Shown piece after piece: positions 61,326 to 64,000 of a stretch of DNA of 64,000 bases. The translations under genes and the position numbers were made by a program. The stretch comes from Afipia sp. GAS231 (GTDB lineage Bacteria > Pseudomonadota > Alphaproteobacteria > Rhizobiales > Xanthobacteraceae). How positions within the stretch are numbered: the first letter of the stretch is position 1; each line of letters starts with the position of its first letter. The stretch covers positions 1,488,001 to 1,552,000 of the forward strand of contig NZ_LT629703.1 of the NCBI RefSeq assembly GCF_900103365.1. Reading direction: 5' to 3'. The notes beneath the pieces were generated by a model. The model saw only the letters and a program-made list of their open reading frames with translations. It was not told where the DNA came from and ran no database searches.

Positions 61326-61883
61326 TTAGTTGCTGATAGATTCGTTGGCTTCTGCTCGAAACACCGGATCGATCGAAATCGGATTCAGGTGATCGAGGTA
61401 ATTACTCATCGTCTTAAGGGCGACGCCGATTAGAACCTCCATCATTGTGGCTTCGTTGTACCTCGCCTTAAAAAATCGCTCCTTGACACTTTCGGCGACG
61501 AAGCCGCGCTCTTTGACCAGTTCTCGAGTCAATGCAACCAGCGCATCCAGCCTTTCATCGGGCAGCGATTTCCTGCAGCGAATTGCCTTGATGACCGCGA
61601 CGTCGAGTTTCATTGCCTTCAGCACCGTGGCATGAGCCGCCGTGCCGTAGAGGCACCTATTTTCAACCGAAGCGGTAAGGAGGATGATCTGCCTGTCCGT
61701 TGCAGAGAGCGACGAGCTTTCCCAAGCCGTATCAAGCGCAAGATAGCCATTCAGAACCGATGGCGAATTAGCGAAGGTCGCCATCAGATTCGAGATAAAC
61801 CCGAACTTCTTCCGAAAGGCTTTCATACCTTGCTTCGAGCCAGCGGGCGCTGACTCGACAGTTTGGGGTTCAAGGCATTTCAT
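61326..61883 (-). CDS. Carboxymuconolactone decarboxylase/AhpD-like protein
   Basis: A 185-residue CMD-family protein: FKFGFISNLMATFANS-type start, LSATDRQIILLTASVENRCL, YGTAAHATVLKAMKLDVAVI and ALVALTRELVKERGFV. The catalytic CxxC of AhpD peroxidase partners (CxYCxxxH) is here CLYG, so the second Cys is missing and disulfide chemistry is unlikely in the usual form. It lies in an oxidative-stress-like operon with an SDR and Ohr. Confidence 0.83.
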   Translation of the reverse strand: MKCLEPQTVESAPAGSKQGMKAFRKKFGFISNLMATFANSPSVLNGYLALDTAWESSSLSATDRQIILLTASVENRCLYGTAAHATVLKAMKLDVAVIKAIRCRKSLPDERLDALVALTRELVKERGFVAESVKERFFKARYNEATMMEVLIGVALKTMSNYLDHLNPISIDPVFRAEANESISN

Positions 61884-61933
61884 CGTGGTTTACTTTTTCC
61901 GGGAGGGACCGGACCGTTTATCGAACGGCAACT

Positions 61934-62371
61934 TCACTGAGCTGCGTCGACGATGTTCAGGCGCACGTTGAGGCTGCCGCGCGTTGCATCCGAGTAGGGG
62001 CAAACGTGATGAGCCTTTTGCACCAGGGTTTCGGCATCGGCCTTCGTCAACCCAGGCGCGTAAATTGCGAGGGCGACGTCAAGGCCAAAACCGCCATCGG
62101 CGCGCGGACCGATCCCCACTGTTGCTGTGACGCTGGCGTCGGCGGTCACTTTCGGGCCACCTTGAGCGGCAACGTACTGCATCGAGCTCAGGAAACAGGC
62201 CGCATAACCGGCAGCAAACAACTGCTCCGGATTAGTACCGGCGGCACCATTGCCGCCCAGTTCCTTGGGTCTGGTGAGGTCGACAGTCAGGTTTCCGTCT
62301 GCAGTGGCAGCGTGGCCAACACGGCCGCCGGTCGCCTTGGCGTTGGTTTGGTACAGGACTTTGGTCGGCAT
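61934..62371 (-). CDS. ohr: Organic hydroperoxide resistance protein (Ohr/OsmC)
   Basis: A 145-residue Ohr/OsmC peroxiredoxin: MPTKVLYQTNAKATGGRVGH, GTNPEQLFAAGYAACFLSSM with the peroxidatic Cys, and AHHVCPYSDATRG with the resolving Cys. It reduces organic hydroperoxides. ATG 62371 has GAGGAG upstream. It is the first gene of the minus-strand operon and divergent from a LysR regulator. Confidence 0.92.
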   Translation of the reverse strand: MPTKVLYQTNAKATGGRVGHAATADGNLTVDLTRPKELGGNGAAGTNPEQLFAAGYAACFLSSMQYVAAQGGPKVTADASVTATVGIGPRADGGFGLDVALAIYAPGLTKADAETLVQKAHHVCPYSDATRGSLNVRLNIVDAAQ

Positions 62372-62486
62372 AACTGACTCCTCTTCATCTTCGGCGATGT
62401 TCTCCATCGGCGATGTTCTTCATCGATGGGTGTAACAATGGGGGAAGAGGGTCCGATTGATTAGCCGGAAATATCTGGAATCACTT

Positions 62487-62500
62487 TTCCATTTATGGAA
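62487..62500. promoter_or_regulatory. Palindrome in the ohr/LysR intergenic region
   Basis: TTCCAT-TT-ATGGAA, perfect, 11 bp before the LysR start, with further TGGAA/TTCCA half-sites just upstream. It fits LysR-type binding that represses its own gene and controls the divergent operon. Confidence 0.5.
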
Positions 62501-62510
62501 TAATCTACAA

Positions 62511-63404
62511 ATGGCCGATTTGAATGATATCGCTGTTTTCGTGAGGGTTGCGCAGTTCGAAAGCTTCAGTCGCGCAGCACACGCCCTTGGCATGCCCGTT
62601 TCTACGGTCAGCCGGAAAGTCGCAGCGCTTGAGGCGGAACTGGGCGTAACGCTGCTGCAAAGGACGACGCGCAAGCTTGCGCTCACTTCACAAGGTCGGA
62701 ATTATTTCAATCAATGCAGCGAACCGCTTAACCTGCTGTTCGACGCGGAACGGGTTTTGACACAGACCCAAAAGAAACCGGAGGGGTCACTCAAAATCTC
62801 CGTGCCCGTGGTTTTAGGGCAAGGCCCGTTTCTCGAATTTATTTCTGATTTTCTGAAAAACTATCCGCGCATCAATATCGATCTTTTCATCACCAACGTG
62901 TTTTTGGATTTGATCGCTGAAAATGTGGATGTTGGCATTCGCTTTGGCGAATTGAAAGACTCAACGTTGATTGCAAAAAAGCTTGGCAGCCAAGTCCGTT
63001 ATGTTGTCGCTTCTCCCGAATATTTGAGAGATCGGAAACCTCCAACCAAACCCGAAGACCTCAAACTGCATCAGTGTGTCTTGCTCAATGGCAAAAATAG
63101 CGAAGCGGAGTGGGAATTACTGAATGGACGCAAACGCGCCAGAATTCGTGTTTCAGGCCCCATTTCGAGCCGAGATTTCCAATCAGTCAGTACGTTTGTT
63201 TACAGAGGGCACGGCGTAGGTTTTCTGCCTTCGACCTATTGCAACGACAAGATCAGAAAAGGTGAGCTCTTGAGGTTGCTGCCTGGCTGGACTTCCAAGG
63301 AACTCGACGTCCATACCGTCTACCCCACAAGAGACTTCCTTCCTTCAAGGCTCCATGTATTTCTCGAAGCACTGAGGGCTTGGAAAAGCCCACCGTGGGG
63401 TTAA
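62511..63404 (+). CDS. LysR-family regulator
   Basis: A 297-residue LysR regulator. HTH residues 1-60: DIAVFVRVAQFESFSRAAHA, LGMPVSTVSRKVAALEAELG, TLLQRTTRKLALTSQGR. The C-terminal inducer domain begins GSLKISVPVVLGQGPF. It is divergent from the ohr-AhpD-SDR operon and is the likely activator of it in response to peroxide or electrophiles. ATG 62511 is chosen, 18 codons downstream of the longest frame. Confidence 0.9.
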   Translation: MADLNDIAVFVRVAQFESFSRAAHALGMPVSTVSRKVAALEAELGVTLLQRTTRKLALTSQGRNYFNQCSEPLNLLFDAERVLTQTQKKPEGSLKISVPVVLGQGPFLEFISDFLKNYPRINIDLFITNVFLDLIAENVDVGIRFGELKDSTLIAKKLGSQVRYVVASPEYLRDRKPPTKPEDLKLHQCVLLNGKNSEAEWELLNGRKRARIRVSGPISSRDFQSVSTFVYRGHGVGFLPSTYCNDKIRKGELLRLLPGWTSKELDVHTVYPTRDFLPSRLHVFLEALRAWKSPPWG

Positions 63405-63674
63405 GACCAAAAAGAGGCTGTGGAGAGCGCGGCGTCGCCCTGCTCATCTACGTGCCTCGGACGCATCGCCGCTGCAGATGGCCGTTCTCACCGGCTGATC
63501 TCCCAACCCGCTCATCGCGTCCGGCCGAAGCCGCAAGATTGTGCCGATCTACGAAAGAGTGTCTTCCTGCTGGCGGCTGTTCGTCCGACGGTTAAGTCGT
63601 CCCATATACCGAACAAGTTCAGGGGGTGCCTGGCGTGCCCAAACGTAACCAAGCGAGTAGCGAGCGGCCTTTCC
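63405..63674. other. Intergenic, nothing recognised
   Basis: No gene seen. GAGCGGCC-type sequence precedes the DsbA-like start, without a clear ribosome-binding site. Confidence 0.5.
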
Positions 63675-64000
63675 ATGACAAAAACAGTCAAGATCGACTT
63701 CATATCTGATGTGTCATGCCCTTGGTGCGTGATTGGGTTGGGAAACCTGGATGCTGCGCTGAACCGCTTCGAAGGTCGATTAGCAGCCGACATTCGTTTT
63801 CAGCCCTTCGAACTCAATCCGGGCATCCCGCCGGAGGGTGAGAGCCGCTTCGACAACGTGGCACGCAAATACGGCGTCGGGCGAGAGCAGGCGATCGTGA
63901 ACCGTGAGCGCCAGCGTGCCCTGGCCGCGCAAGTGGGCTTCGACATGGTGACAACCGACGAAAGCCGGTTCTACAACACATTTGACGCGCATCGCCTGCT
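63675..64000 (+). CDS. DsbA-family (FrnE-like) thiol oxidoreductase (5' part)
   Basis: The frame is open to the end of the window, with 108 complete codons. The thioredoxin-type start MTKTVKIDFISDVSCPWCVI has the CPWC active site, followed by ADIRFQPFELNPGIPPEGES and ARKYGVGREQAIVNRERQRA. It matches the FrnE/2-hydroxychromene-2-carboxylate isomerase branch of the DsbA family, cytoplasmic (no signal peptide). The partners and substrate are unknown. It follows the LysR regulator on the same strand. Confidence 0.88.
   Translation, partial: MTKTVKIDFISDVSCPWCVIGLGNLDAALNRFEGRLAADIRFQPFELNPGIPPEGESRFDNVARKYGVGREQAIVNRERQRALAAQVGFDMVTTDESRFYNTFDAHRL

Overview
The window is a high-GC alphaproteobacterial chromosome segment, most likely Bradyrhizobium or a close relative. 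The clues are the DUF3363 relaxase and rhizobial-type mobile-element genes, an Omp31-like porin, many acyl-CoA and Liv-type transporter genes, and the codon use. The organism is inferred from gene content only.

Region 1 (1-2.1 kb) is backbone: the 3' part of a secretin gene (GspD type), a small SEL1-repeat protein and a decayed MATE transporter gene. Region 2 (about 2.4-29.7 kb) is a degraded integrative mobilizable element. It carries a 5'-truncated relaxase copy, three toxin-like genes (an NTP_transf_8 nucleotidyltransferase, a Fic AMPylase and HipBA) each with its own AT-rich palindromic operator, two RHH regulators, the coupling protein TraG, a full relaxase, a lytic transglycosylase, the TraF peptidase, DUF2840, an AlpA-like HTH protein, a split DUF6499/DUF2285 regulator, DUF736, DUF2493, a ParB fragment, a toprim primase-like protein, ArdC, an excisionase and a tyrosine integrase. 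A tRNA-Lys-like fragment near the integrase is a candidate attachment-site remnant. No mating-pair (trb/virB) genes and no ParA or RepA gene are seen, so the element probably cannot transfer by itself. Its maintenance module holds three kinds of paired structured elements (21.6/27.1 kb, 22.4/24.3 kb, 25.9/26.9 kb) whose stems are kept although their sequences differ.

Region 3 (29.7-37.1 kb) is a junk-rich interval. It has a crotonase, a small hydrophilic protein, a molybdopterin oxidoreductase, an outer-membrane beta-barrel protein followed by a second porin C-terminus, and remnants of a serine recombinase, a histidine kinase and an IS110 transposase.

Region 4 (37.1-59.7 kb) is a coherent catabolic gene set. 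A TetR repressor, a phosphotransferase with its small DUF6285 partner, two acyl-CoA ligases, a five-part Liv-type ABC importer with an extra binding protein, a phytoene-desaturase-like FAD enzyme, a CrtC-like protein, a frameshifted thioesterase, an acyl-CoA dehydrogenase, a hydrolase, an SDR, two PaaG-like crotonases (one fused to an NTF2-like domain) and a two-subunit Rieske oxygenase lie in divergent blocks. Four near-identical 21-bp sites sit in the four main promoter regions, which points to one TetR regulon. The likely substrate is a hydrophobic plant or isoprenoid/aromatic acid that is imported, CoA-activated, oxygenated and beta-oxidised; the phosphotransferase pair suggests a 4-hydroxyacyl-CoA step like that of levulinate catabolism (LvaA/LvaB). 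The substrate is inference.

Region 5 (59.7-64 kb) has a decayed VIT-family gene and a stress-type operon (SDR, AhpD-like protein, Ohr) divergent from a LysR regulator. A DsbA-family gene runs off the end of the window.
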